A stretch of DNA of 64,000 nucleotides from Owenia fusiformis. Lineage: Eukaryota > Annelida > Polychaeta > Sabellida > Oweniidae. Every line of letters starts with the position of its first letter. Within the stretch, counting starts at the first letter, position 1. The position numbers were made by a program, and so were the translations under genes. Of this stretch, positions 45,838-57,147 are shown in pieces. The notes under the pieces are model-generated. The model was not told the DNA's origin and ran no database searches. It worked only from the letters and a program-made list of their open reading frames with translations. The stretch lies in assembly GCA_903813345.2 (NCBI GenBank), contig CAIIXF020000002.1, positions 13,784,150 to 13,848,149 of the forward strand, in the 5' to 3' direction.

Positions 45838-46745
45838 CTTATGAGTGCATACATATGTGGATGAAAAAAATTTTAACTCGATACCTACTTCCTATCAGCC
45901 ATTTTGAAGTCAAATGCTAAAATCCTTGTCTGCAAAAAACGGCTTCACAGTTGCTTTTAAAACTTTAACATCTTGTTCAGCTCACTTCATTCTCATCTGA
46001 TTAGGTTTTAGACCTGTTAGCTCAGTCATGTCAGCCATTTTGAATTTTGTAAAAAGAAATCAGCAAAAACTCATAATCACTTTATTATTGTCGGCCATTT
46101 CTGATTTTCCCATCCTAAAATCTTGTCTGTAGTCTTGTCGAAGCGTTTTCAGGGATGATTCTTATTATGAAAATCTAGATCTGATTAGTTTTTTGGCATT
46201 CTGGGTAAATGTCAAGGCAGCCATTTTGGATTCTCCGTCATAAAATCTTGTCCGTAAAGTCTTGCCCAGGCCTTTCCAGATTTTAGGGATAATTCTTTTT
46301 TTTTTTTTTTTTTCTTTTTAGGGATAATTCTTAGTATGACAATCTAGATCTGATTAGTTTTTTGGCATTCTGAATAAATGTTAAGGCAGCCATTTTGGAT
46401 TTTCTGTCTAAAAATCTTGCCTGTATTGTCTACGTGTTTTTTTTTTAGGTGAACCGTTTGGTAGATCAATTTCAAATTTTCAGGGATGATTTTTTGTATA
46501 AAAATCTAGATCTGCTTAGTTTTTTGGCATTCTGGGTAAATGTCAAGGCAGCCATTTTGGATTTTCTGTCCTAAAATCTTGTCTGTAAAGTCTTGTCTTC
46601 TTAGTATGAAAATCTAGAACTGACTAATTTTTTGGGCATTCTGGGTAAATTTTAAGGTGGCGATTTTGGATTTTCCGTACCATATTGTGTCGGTAAAGTC
46701 TTGTCTACTCATTTTTAGGATAACCATTTGACAGGATCACCCATT
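45838..46745 (+). repeat. Family E copy E2, both ends incomplete
   Basis: The body units (GATTAGTTTTTTGGCATTCT, GGCAGCCATTTTGGATT) and the final ACCATTTGACAGGATCACCC match E1. The 5' hairpin and most of the 3' arm are missing. An 18-nt poly(T) insertion is present at 46298-46315. Confidence 0.7.
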
Positions 46746-46840
46746 GTGTCCTTGTTTTTGTTTTATTTATTGATTTACTTTTTTTACATTTTTCATACGT
46801 ACTGTAAATATGTGTTACATGATATTATTCTTCCTTTTAG

Positions 46841-46979
46841 GGTGAATACTACATTACAAGTTGACACCAGCCAAGTAAAGGGGTTCCATTTCTCAGCTCA
46901 GGCCAGCTTACAATGGCCATCACTTGTCAAAAAGTCTGCCAAGATAAAATTTCCACTAACTCAATTAGGAAACATATCA
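46841..46979 (+). CDS. TMEM131: TMEM131 exon (ASLQWPSL...FPLT region)
   Basis: The exon is 139 bp between CCTTTTAG and GTAAGT, entering in phase 2 and leaving in phase 0. It reads VNTTLQVDTSQVKGFHFSAQ, then ASLQWPSLVKKSAKIKFPLT and QLGNIS. It matches FEVNTDLQKN...AELSWPSIL...LKFPLTNT in the family. The WPS and FPLT motifs are diagnostic. Confidence 0.93.
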
Positions 46980-47317
46980 GTAAGTATTAAGACCATTAAG
47001 CATATGTAGCAACAAAATCAAATCACTTATAATGATCAAGTCATTTGAACAGCAGTTATACCTGAGAATTATTTTGCATTCAGTAACCAAGCGAATGTTA
47101 ACGAATGAATATGTTTGCTTCATCAAATAGCACTTAATAATAGGTAATCGCAAACAATTTCAGATGGTTATATCTTGGATTATGACTATTTTCTGACCAT
47201 GAAGACTGGTGCATCTTTTAGGTCCATTCATAACTCAAGAAAAGTATATACAATGATAATAAAGTCAATCAGATTCGGAGATATTTAGTTAGCAATCAAC
47301 CCATCAACATACTTTTT

Positions 47318-48069
47318 ATGTCACCACCAAGAAGTGGTGACATAATTTGTTATGGTCTCTGTTTTTTGTGGAGGTGGTTGACAATGGCGGGTGGCGGTTG
47401 CATCTGTAACATATTCTTAAAACTTTCAATAACTTAGAGGTGGAATGCCGAAAATATTACCACAATTAAACATGTTGAACAAGTAATATACATACTTTTT
47501 GTGGTATGGTTGAAAGGCTATGAATCCCACGTTCCGATGTGTGTCATCAAAAAGACGAGTGACAAGGATTATGTCAAGCGGAGTTTATTATTTTTGTGCG
47601 AATTTTCTTCTTGGATCGAAAGATTTCATTTTAATTCAATGAACTTAGGATAGGTGGCGAAGGGTTTAAAGGTAGGTCATGTGACACAAAACAATGATCA
47701 TGTGACACAAAAACAATGATTCATTCACCAGATGAAGCGGTTAAAAAGAAGGTAACTTTTAAGACAAACAAAAACCAGTAAGCTCAGCTTGAATTTTGCT
47801 CTCGCAGTCATCAAAACTGAAACTTCTTTTGTTGATAACGAGGTGAGTGATTTTTTTCATGTTGCTGTATTTTGACAAAAGTAAGTTCAGGTAATAGTCA
47901 TTCATCAGGGTAGGTTTGAGGCACCAACGATTTATTTTGAAGTTTTTAAGAGTTACTGCTATTCCACCTTTAACAAATACTGTTTAGACTGACTTCAATT
48001 TTTTCCAGACCATCTACAAGTTTTCAGAAGTTCAAATCTGACTTTACATTTAAGATTTGACCTTCAATG
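47318..48069 (+). mobile_element. Family A copy A4, 3'-truncated, split by a nested MITE
   Basis: The start is ATGTCACCACC with arm GTGGTGACAT, then the usual TGTAACATATTCTTA. After the nested element (47437-47969) the family A body resumes (ACAAATACTGTTTAGACTGA) and breaks off near 48069 without a family A 3' end. Confidence 0.7.
47437..47969. mobile_element. Nested 533-bp MITE with TTA (or TA) target duplication
   Basis: The left end GAGGTGGAAT and right end ATTCCACCT are inverted repeats, flanked by TTA on both sides. In copies A1 and A3 the same position reads AACTTAACAAATACTG without interruption, so the boundaries are directly visible. The interior has a duplicated ATGTGACACAAAACAATGAT and no recognised coding sequence. 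Confidence 0.82.
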
Positions 48070-49056
48070 TTGTTGGCCCAAGTTTAGAAGCCATTGCTGT
48101 TACCCAGTTGTCATTATATGTACTTTACTTGGAGATAATGAATTCATATTCATATTTTTCCTCAAATTGGTTTACCTACGTGAAAAACACATAAACAATA
48201 AGATTGTTTCACAAAATTGATTATTTGTGATATCTTGGATGGCCTTAGAATGTGTCCAATTTTCAAAAAATCAACATTTTGACAAATCATATCTTGGGAT
48301 TTTATGAGAACTTCAGAAAGAAGTTCCAAAGAAGAGTCAAACTCATTTAATATTTCAATTAAAAAATAATGAATTAGTAATGGTAAATGTGTCAAATTGT
48401 TACAGGAACACTGACTATTTAAACTTTTATGAATATTATGATTGCAAATATTTAAGAATGAGTGGGAAAAGGAAGAAAGGAGAACTGTGAAACACCTTAA
48501 TGGAAAAAATGATCAGCTTTCCTATCTTGGGAGCTTTCTTAGCAAGAACACCTGAAAGCACTGTGTGTAATTTCATTAAACGTAGTTACAAAACATCACT
48601 CATAAGGTGCAATCACACCTAAAGGTTGTTTGGACACATCCCCATTAATGATCTTACCCTCTATACTCACAAAATGCAGCTTTAAACAAGAACCTAAAAT
48701 AATGTGATATGTTTAGACAAAGTGTAACCCTTTGGTTGACACACAAATCTTACATTTTCTTTTCTGTCAAAAGTGGGCACATTTTTAATTGACCATAGCA
48801 AGAATACTGATTCTTATATAACAAATTAAGTCTCACATTGTCATCCATAGATTGTAGTTTCTGCACATGAAAAATGAAGCTTATTACATTTGTATTAAAG
48901 AAGTTATTTTTTCATTTTTGGAGGGTTCTGTTTATTTTGGGTCACCCTGTATACATGATCAAAATTGTTATGAAATAAACATGTTGAAATAGAAATGCCT
49001 ACTGTGCAACATGAGCAGAAAATCAAACTCATGTTTGAACATGTAAAACATTAATA
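48070..49056. other. Intron, nothing recognised
   Basis: No exon or repeat assigned. Around 48930 GGGTCACCCTGTATAC resembles the edge of an interspersed element. Confidence 0.4.
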
Positions 49057-49162
49057 CAGTAGTTTATTATGCACCTTATCTAGACACTGAAATCTGATTG
49101 GTTCTATGTTGCTGGTAATTTGACAATACCTGGCTTTTCAAAAACTGACCAGTATTTTTTTT

Positions 49163-49725
49163 TTATTATGCACCTCATTAAAATACTCAAATCTGATTGG
49201 TTAAGAGCTGCAGGGTCTAATGCCATACGTGGCAGCAAGATCTCGTTCGATCCAGTATTGAAGCAACGAGATCTCCAACCATCCTGTATGCCAGAATACC
49301 TATCCTCGAAAAAATACTTTCGACAAGTCCATTTGTCGATGATGTCATGACGTCTTAGAATCTCTTCCATGTTGAATTTGAGACGAATGCGAGGGAGAAA
49401 TGATTTGCGTGATATGAGAGAATCACAGAGAGCTTTTAGAGTAAATATACATTTTTACGATACAAATCATATGTAAAAAGCTCTCTGTGGAGAGAATGAG
49501 ATTTATATTCAATTTCCTGTGATTAACTGACGAAAGGTAGGTGGCGCTAGATAAGGCATCGGCCAAACTTATTAGGCTATATATGGAGGGAATACTTATA
49601 AGGCCAAATGAGAGAATAAATGGAATTTTTGATTGTCACCAGGTTTTTTTTAGTATAGGCTCGGCTTCTGTTTAACTAGACCCATTCTTTAAAATAAAGT
49701 ATTTCTCAAGGGAGGTGCATAATAA
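49163..49725. mobile_element. 563-bp MITE-like element with 14-bp terminal inverted repeats
   Basis: TTATTATGCACCTC (49163-49176) and GAGGTGCATAATAA (49712-49725) form the ends. A related TTATTATGCACCTTAT end lies at about 49057, followed by the same AATCTGATTGGTT, suggesting a nested or duplicated end. GTATGCCAGAATACCTATCC is mirrored at about 49753-49772. Confidence 0.65.
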
Positions 49726-50087
49726 TCGCCTCGCCTAGCATTTTTTTCCTCGGATAGGTATTCTGGCATATCCACCTCATGGTCATCCAGTATTTGTTTA
49801 ATACTCAACCCTGTTGCGGAAAGGATTGTGTATTTTTTCAGTACCTGGCAGGAGTTGCATTTCACTTTAACTTGAGTATTATCAAAAGTTCTAAAAAAAT
49901 ACTCAAAAGCTTGATTGGTATACAGTATTTGTATAATGCAGGGTGTGCCAAAAAAGGTAACCCAAACAAATCTTAACAATTCAGTTATCTAGAATGTGTT
50001 TACAATCATATTTGGCTCAATGGTTGGTAAAGGGATGGTGAACAAACCCTCGATGAATGTATTAGCAATTGTCAAATAAGTTGTTGG

Positions 50088-50690
50088 TTAATGTTGTCTC
50101 CCCTTTGCCCATTTGTCATTTCTCCTCAGCCAGAGCCAGCGGGAGGCTTCCTCTGCTGCAGATCCAACTGCTCTGTTTGCTCTCTTGAGCCATGAGGGTT
50201 GGAGTCCTACGTTCTTGAACATTTGGTTGAGAGATGTTGATGGAAATCCTTTACAACCTACTTCAACGGGATAGTAATGAACTTTCCACCCTTTGGCCTC
50301 TATCTCCTCAACCAGATCTTGGTACTTTGCGCTTTTGAGTTGGTGTGCTATCTCAATGCGATCTTCCCAAGGTACTGTCAGTTCTATCATAACAGCAATT
50401 CTTTTATCCTCTGAGAATAAAAGCATATCTGGTCTTTGGTTTGTTGTCGTGATACAGCTGGGAAATGTGAGTCTTTGGTGTAGATCTACTCTCAGCTCCC
50501 AGTCCTGTGCTTGTTGTAAGATGCCATATCTTCCTCGAGAGGTGTGCCTGCTACCGCTAGGCAAAACCTTCCCTTTAGGATTTGCGTTAGCACCCACAAA
50601 ATGTTTCTCTAAGGGTTGCAACATATCTGCCCTTGGTCCTGGTGTTACAGTTGCATTCGTTTTGTTCATGATCCGTGATTGGTCCACCAA
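50088..50690 (-). pseudogene. Restriction-like endonuclease domain of the retrotransposon
   Basis: The 200-codon open frame includes RPDMLLFSEDKRIAVMIELT and VPWEDRIE...KSAKYQDLVEE. RPD...E-L-T and the downstream K/Y are the PD-(D/E)XK-type signature of the endonuclease that nicks the target in R2-like elements. WLWLRRNDKWAKG forms the end. It is open to its natural stop, so this domain is better preserved than RT. Confidence 0.82.
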
Positions 50691-50795
50691 GTGAGAAATC
50701 TTTTGAAGAACTTTGTCATGCCTCCATGTGTACCTTCCCTCTGCAAGTGCAGCCTTGCACGAACTCAGGATGTGTTGGATGTTACTTCTCAGAGC

Positions 50796-51584
50796 TCAAC
50801 AGTGGATACATGATGCATCTTCATTAAGACCCCAGGTAGTGAGATTGGCAGGAGATGGTAAAAGATCAGATATTGCTCGTAATAAGAAGCTAATCTTGCC
50901 CTGCTCCATATCCCATATGTCTTTCCATGAGAGCTGTCGATCGAGTGTAGACTCCCAGTGGGTCCATGCACCCTGTTTGACTAATTGTGCTAACCTCACC
51001 TGTCTACCCTCTTCCTCTGATTGCCTTATCTGCTGTACTACAAGCTTCCTTCTTGTCTCTGTGTTGGCATCTTTCCACCTGGATGTGCCATAGTTTCCAA
51101 GGCCCATCCTGCCTTTGCAAACGACACCTACTATGTCCTTATGACGGAGTTGGCTTTCAGCAATACCGATTGCCTGTTGAGGATTCCATCCCCTTCCGCT
51201 CGATATTGTTTCTCCCGAGCTAGTAACTTTATTGTCCTTTGAAGAGCGAAGAGTGGTTACTGCTCTTACTTTGGCTGCTTTGTACTCTTCAAGTACTGAA
51301 GTTACCGGGAGGCTGAGCTTGGGAGATTTACTGAATAGAATACCTCTGCTGAATGAAGGTGGTACACCTAGCCATTTCCTAAGGAACCTTGATGACATTC
51401 TCTCCATTTGCTCAACCTTGCCCATAGGGAAGTCATAAAGCAGAAACAGCCATTGTAGTCTTGAGATAATTCCATGCTGGAACGCCCATGCCTTGAACTT
51501 GCCCTGGAGCTGGCATTTGTCAATCACTCCGAGCCATCTCTTGAGCTCACACACAACATTGTTAGTATTGTTGATGTCGTTCAT
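50796..51584 (-). pseudogene. RT thumb / linker and CCHC region
   Basis: The 262-codon frame continues the retrotransposon protein after the deletion (GKFKAWAFQHGIISRLQW, FLRKWLGVPPSFSRG). It ends at a stop directly after CIHC, in the middle of a C-x2-C...H...C zinc motif whose H and C lie just beyond the stop. The stop is probably an inactivating point change. Confidence 0.75.
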
Positions 51585-51645
51585 TAGGAATCATCATAGT
51601 GTTTACCGAGGCATTTAATGGGCTGTTCACTGACAGTAGGAATTC

Positions 51646-52818
51646 TCAACCTTGCCCATAGAGGATGACATTCATGGCTGCCACAAATAGCACCACTGAG
51701 ACTGTGCACCCAGCCATTATGCCCTTCTCTAGTCTTTGCCATTTGGTGGTATAGTCTTCTACTGTAAACCGCATCTTAAGAGTGTCAAAATGATGCATGA
51801 GGAGACTGATGACTTCATCTGGGACATGATAGTGGGTCAGTGCTGTCTTTATAAGCTGGTGTGGGACACTCGGATAGGCCTTGGCTAGGTCAAGCCAAAC
51901 GACTGCTAGGGTTTTCCTCCGTTGTTTTGCTTCTTTAATCAGTTGTGTGATGGCTGCAGTGTGTTCTAAACAGCCAGAGTAGCCAGGTACTCCTCCCTTC
52001 TGGACACTTGGGTTCAGATATTTATTCTCCAGTAAGTAAGATGTCAGTCTTCTGGCGATGACTGTCCAAAATATCTTACCCTCCACATCCAGCAGTGAGA
52101 TTTCCCTGAACTGGTCTAGTTTCACTGAGTTTTCCTCTTTCGGAACAAAACAGCCCTCTGCTAATGCCCATGCTTTTGGTATGGTTTTGTTTCTCCAAAT
52201 AGACTTAATGAGCTTGCTGAGTCTTTGAAGTAGTTTTGGACAGTTCTTGTACACTTTGTATGTGTTCCCTGATGGTCCTGGGGCTGACGATGATCGGGCA
52301 TGTTGCACTATCTGTCGTATCTCCTCCATCTTGATGTCACCTAGGTCAAATGCAATCTTAGGAGGTGGCTCACGAATAGGTAAAGGACATTCCCCTAATG
52401 GAGTTGCTCTCTCAGGATCACTGTGAGCAGCTCGAACACTTTCCTCGACATCCTCCTTTGGGCATTGTAATTTCCCACCTTTAGGTTTCCCAAGTAAGTT
52501 GGATGTATACTGGAATGGATTCTTGAGAAAAGATTTTCGAGCTCTCTTCTTTTCTCTCTGCTTTTTCCTGAGGTTCTCTGCTCTTCTAAGAAATGAAAGC
52601 TGCTTTCTGAGGCTGTCTCTTAGATCTTCCAGTGCCGGTTTTTCAAAGTCAGGGGCATGCTTCCATCTCCATGTGAGCCTTCTCATATCTCTTTTTAGTG
52701 CAGCTATTCTTTTCTGTCTCCTGCTAGGTCCAGCTTTACCCTCATTCTTGTTGTTTGCTCTCTTCTCCTGGAATCGTTCTGCACACATGGCATACACTTG
52801 TCTTGTCATTGATTCCAT
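51646..52818 (-). pseudogene. Reverse transcriptase N-terminal half
   Basis: The 390-codon frame has a basic region rich in Lys/Arg (residues about 75-100), RT motifs (SSSAPGPSGNTYKVYKNCP, WALAEGCFVPKEE), the first catalytic Asp in WLDLAKAYPSVPH (about 308-320) and GIMAGCTVSVVLFVAAMN (about 366-383). It then stops at YGQG. The part that should carry the second catalytic pair (an F/Y-x-DD motif) is absent: sequence downstream of that motif (PIKCLGK) follows within a few codons in another frame. Confidence 0.82.
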
Positions 52819-53257
52819 CTACATCATCCATCTCGTCATCTAGTTCTTTCCAAACTTTGTCTGTTGTTGCAGGCAAGCGCAGTCTTGGCTTCCTTTTGAG
52901 AACTGTGCCATCATTCTCTTCTCTGCCAACTTGAGGTGGGTCAGGTTCAGCAGAAACTTGGAGGTCTTGAACACTGTGGTTTAAGTCCTGGTTCAAATCC
53001 TCCTGTGTTTTACGGACAGGAGACTCCTTCCTACACTGTTTCTGCTTCTCATGACACTTCATCTTCCCCTTGTGTATTGCAACTCCTCGGATGTTCTTGA
53101 AAAGTCCACCACAACTGTCACATCTTGCCCTTGGCTCTACTTGTGTTTCAGGTCTTGTAATCGTCTTCCTTCTCGTTGTCCGGGTCACATTGCTTTGGTC
53201 AGTTTCCGTTAAATCTGTCCGATTTGGTGGATCATCCTCCCCCGAGTCTCCTCCCAC
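52742..53257 (-). pseudogene. N-terminal zinc-finger region of the retrotransposon protein
   Basis: The 171-codon frame has a C2H2 finger CDSCGGLFKNIRGVAIHKG with a following H (residues about 44-67), an acidic start and a Pro/Glu-rich linker. In this superfamily N-terminal fingers bind target DNA. The frame ends 77 bp inside the next frame, which is in a different register. A single-base frame change around 52800 is the simplest explanation; programmed frameshifting is less likely. Confidence 0.7.
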
Positions 53258-53589
53258 CTGGGGGTGTTTTCCTTTATTTCTATTCGTAGCAATTCTGTTT
53301 TAGGTGTGTCGGGGAGCTGGCCCTAACACCTGGTTTGCTGTCTCTCCAGCTGTCACTGCTCTTTCGCAGACGTCATAGGGACTTTCCCCTCGGTCACTGG
53401 CACTGCCAGAGTTAACTTTGATTAAACACAAGAGAGTGCTATGCTACGATGTTCCTGCTTGCCTTTTAACTCACTCGGTCAGTTTGTCATGTTGGTACCA
53501 ACCTTTACATTCTTCGATGGTTTGAACACCACTATAGCCAGAGCGGTCGACCTTTAAGCGCTACCTGCTGTACGCACTACTCTGCCCTT

Positions 53590-54279
53590 GTTGGTAAAGG
53601 GATGGTGAACAAACCCTCGATGAATGTATTAGCAATTGTCAAATAAGTCGTTGGTTAATGTTGTCTCCCCTTTGCCCATTTGTCATTTCTCCTCAGCCAG
53701 AGCCAGCGGGAGGCTTCTTCTGCTGCAGATCCAACTGCTCTGTTTGCTCTCTTGAGCCATGAGGGTGGGAGTCCTACGTTCTTGAACATTCGGTTGAGAG
53801 ATGTTGATGGAAATCCTCTACAACCTACTTCAACGGGATAGTAATGAACTTTCCACCCTTTGGCCTCTATCTCCTCAACCAGATCTTGGTACATGTACTT
53901 TGCGCTTTTGAGTTGGTGTGCTATCTCAATGCGATCTTCCCAAGGTACTGTCAGTTCTATCATAACAGCAATTCTTTTATCCTCTGAGAATAAAAGCATA
54001 TCTGGTCTTTGGTTTGTTGTCGTGATACAGCTGGGAAATGTGAGTCTTTGGTGTAGATCTACTCTCAGCTCCCAGTCCTGTGCTTGTTGTAAGATGCCAT
54101 ATCTTCCTCGAGAGGTGTGCCTGCTACCGCTAGGCAAAACCTTCCCTTTAGGATTTGCGTTAGCACCCACAAAATGTTTCTCTAAGGGTTGCAACATATC
54201 TGCCCTTGGTCCTGGTGTTACAGTTGCATTCGTTTTGTTCATGATCCGTGATTGGTCCACCCAGTGAGAAATCTTTTGA
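53590..54279 (-). mobile_element. 5'-truncated copy of the same retrotransposon, head-to-tail
   Basis: The ~690-bp copy of the 3' part is nearly identical to 50023-50700. It ends at the same base pair position of the element and is truncated in the sequence GAGAAATCTTTTGA. It holds a 201-codon endonuclease frame (53655-54260) with a 6-bp insertion adding two codons (Met-Tyr). The two copies lie in direct tandem on the minus strand. Confidence 0.85.
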
Positions 54280-55510
54280 GTATAATTATGTACTGAAAAA
54301 TGTACTGAATTTTAAGGACAAATTTAAGTGCAAAAATATACTGAAAAATGCACTGAAAATTTAAGGATGAATTTAAGTACAAATATATACTGAAAAATGT
54401 ACTGAAATTTAAGTGCAAAAGTCAGTATAAAAATGTACTGAAAAATATACTGAAATTTAAGGATAATTTTAAGTATAAATATGCAATGAGAAATATTTGT
54501 GCCCAATAATGGAAATAAGAGAAAACGCAAATGTAAGGCATACTTTATAAACTCTAAATCACTCAAAAAGTTCTTAGAATGGTGAAAAAGTGCATGATTT
54601 TAAAAGAATTTTTGGCCGGGGGGGGGGGGGGGGTTCGCTTGGACCCCTGAAGCCCCCCCCCCCCCCAACAGGAATGCTATTACATTATGAAATTATTTTA
54701 CTTTAACCAAACTTAAAAGAGTCTCTCTGTAATCAGGTTTGTTTTGCCTTGTCAAAATATTTTGTTTTGTTAATGGATTAATAAAGTTTCTTTAGACACA
54801 TCCTTTAAAGCAGACTCTAATCAAACTGGAGAGGCTAGGTTTACTGTAATCAAGTGTTTTCCTTTTAATAAGTTATGTTTTTGGATTTAATTATTTAAGA
54901 CGCATCCTGTAATAATATCTGATTGCATTTTCTCCATCAATAAATTTATTTTTAGCCCGATCAAACCTATCAAATATAATGCATATATAAGGGTTATGTA
55001 CTGGGAGGTTTTGGATACCCATATTTCCTGAGGGATAACCCCTTTATTTAAAACTGACCGTACATAACATGTGTATTCCACACCTTTTGAGGTTTCTAGA
55101 TACATTCTACCTTATTAAGTTCTAAAATTCAAAAACATTAAAGGTACACATTTTCTCAGTCTTAAAAATAAGTTTTTCATGAGATTTTCACTCATATTGC
55201 TTGAGCAAATTAATTAATTGATATCAAAATTAACATATATAACATGAACATAGAACCTCATTTGTTCGAGTATAGCAAAATCCATGGTATAGATGTCAAA
55301 GTCAGGAAGATGTCGTAATTCAAAATCTAAGTATATTTTTCAGTATTTTACACTTAAATATGCCCTTAAATTTCAGTATATTTTTCAGTACATATTTGCA
55401 CTTAAAATCACACTTAAAATTCAGTATATTTTTCAGTATAAATATATACTGAAAAATGTACTTAAAATTTCAGTACATTTTTCAGTACATATTTATACTG
55501 AAAGGAGGGC
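54280..55510. mobile_element. Inverted-repeat element with GTACTGAAAAATATACTG ladder ends
   Basis: Left arm 54280-54490 repeats TACTGAAAAATGTACTGAAA and TTTAAGTGCAAA. Right arm 55330-55510 carries the reverse complements (TTTCAGTACATTTTTCAGTA, TTTGCACTTAAA). Further copies lie at 55795-55870. The loop includes a poly(G)/poly(C) hairpin near 54617-54666. Confidence 0.65.
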
Positions 55511-55790
55511 GAGTTGTTTGTAAAATGAATCGGGGGATTTTTTTCATGAATTTCGCTTATGTTTTTCATCCAAAAAACATCAATACATTTTAAACATTTT
55601 GTTTATTTTACTTTAAGATTACACCATGTAATCCAAAAATATATTTCTCATTTTCAAAGATAATCCATGGATTAACACCCAGGTATTTTTATTTTTCAAT
55701 CTTCAGAGGGCTGGGAATCAATGATGCTCAACGCTTTTGAATACGATAAATGCTGTTTTAAATAGGTTTTACGTATGCCAATAATTTCTC
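55503..55790 (+). repeat. Repeat shared with 43040-43260
   Basis: GAGTTGTTTGT, TTTCGCTTATGTTTTTC and CCAAAAAACATCAATACA recur in order with the earlier locus. Confidence 0.65.
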
Positions 55791-55911
55791 AAATATTTAT
55801 ACTGAAAAATATACTTAAAAATTCAGTACATTTTTCAGTACATATTTGTACTGAAAACGCTCCTTTCAGTACAAATGCTCTGCCCTAGTGCTTGTTCAAT
55901 GTTTTTTTATT

Positions 55912-56418
55912 ATCCCAATGAACCAAGTTCAGTAGGGATATGGTGGAACCTCTGTCCTTCCATCCATCCTTCAGTCAGTCAGTCTGGCCGTCCATCCTGA
56001 AGATCTCAAATACTATATCTAGTTGATGGATTTTTCATATTTGGTGGAAAGAAGGGTTTTATGCAAAAAAATTCTGATTTTTTTTATAAATGAATAAAAA
56101 TCAAAGTAATAAATATTATTATTTGAAATGTTGGTAGTATATTCACAACATATGTGTATTTCACATATATTCTGTGTTTTTCACCCTGACCCCCAGGGGC
56201 CGTGAATGGGGTCAGGAAAACAAAGTTGCGTTAATTTTGAGATGTTTTGTAGTATTGCTTTATTATACTCAAATGAAAGGTAATTTAGAGTAGATTGCAA
56301 ATATTGTATTGTTTTCTGATTCAGACCTCAAAATGGCCGCCTAATGTGGGATTAAAAAATTTCAAATCTGACTTTAGATTGAACTCATTTGCTACTCTGT
56401 GGAGTTGCCATTTTCTAG
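55912..56418 (+). mobile_element. Family G Helentron-like element, complete short copy
   Basis: The start ATCCCAATGAACCAAG with second arm TAGGGAT is followed by TCCATCCATCC microsatellite. The end is TTTGCTACTCTGTGGAGTTG and CTAG (56415-56418), followed by T. The terminal hairpin is ACTC-TGTG-GAGT. Confidence 0.7.
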
Positions 56419-56559
56419 TTTTGGTATGCTTTGCCATTTGGAGCATGTTTTTTAAAATGGTTATAAAATCGTAACTCTTGGAAATAGACTAATAAAACTT
56501 AGTAGGATGAAAGACCATTTAACAAGGTTCCAATATGACTTAAAGCTTAATCACATAAT

Positions 56560-57115
56560 GGATGATTGAGTTATTTAGATTTGTTTGGGTACCCTTTTTG
56601 TGGCTCATCCTGTACTTACTAATAACTGTACATGATAACACTTATAATATTCCATTTCATATTTTCCAAGCACATCTTCACGCCCACAATTTTACAAATG
56701 TACAAAGTCCTACATGTTATTGCAACCAAGATAATGAAACCACACACCATGTTATTTTCAATTGTCCCCTCGGGAAACCATTTTTAGTAGACTTTGAAGC
56801 ACAACTCTGCCAACTAAAGTTTGGTTACTTTCATACATTTAAAACTAAAATGGAAAAATTACAATTATTCTAATATGGTACTCCATCACTTACCAGATGT
56901 TTGAATATTAAAATACTCAGTCTCAGTGCAATATTTCTAGAAAAGTGTGCAGCCATCACCCAGGCCCCTGTTGAGTGAACTTTAAACATGTTACCTTGAT
57001 TATAAGGTTTTATATACTGCATTCATACTTGGCTAATAATGCTCTTTGAGCCTAGCCAAATTGTATTGTATTAATTATTATTGATTTTTGTGAAAATAAA
57101 ATAAACTATAAATAA
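56560..57115 (+). mobile_element. 3' end of a LINE-type retrotransposon with A-rich tail
   Basis: The open frame to 56873 ends with TCYCNQDNETTHHVIFNCPL, a Cys-x-Cys...His-His...Cys motif typical of the C-terminus of LINE ORF2 proteins. About 240 bp of 3' UTR follow, then AATAAAATAAACTATAAATA and an A-rich tail that ends just before the polypyrimidine tract of the last exon. The element is strongly 5'-truncated. Confidence 0.65.
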
Positions 57116-57147
57116 AAAAATATATATATATCTCATTTTCCTTACAG

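Larger units (their letters stand above)
50023..53589 (-). mobile_element. R2-superfamily-like non-LTR retrotransposon with restriction-like endonuclease, inactive
   Basis: Read on the minus strand, it carries an N-terminal C2H2 zinc finger, RT domain, CCHC-type zinc motif and C-terminal restriction-like endonuclease, the known R2/R4/NeSL-type order. Its 3' end (CATCCCTTTACCAAC on the minus strand) is identical in the truncated copy next to it, which fixes that terminus. The 5' end is taken as the junction with that copy. It is broken by one frame change between the zinc-finger and RT frames, a deletion that removes the catalytic part of RT, and a stop in the CCHC region. Confidence 0.85.

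Noticed and set aside
50293-54267. Plus-strand open frames across the 50-54 kb region (for example 50293-50694, 50713-51093, 52499-52843, 53860-54267)
   Set aside because: They are antisense shadows of the minus-strand retrotransposon coding sequence.
56562-56640. N-terminal part of the LINE 3' frame as a membrane-protein start (FVWVPFLWLILYLL)
   Set aside because: This part matches, in inverse orientation, an interspersed motif at about 49935-49980, so it is repeat sequence upstream of the LINE piece, not a signal peptide.
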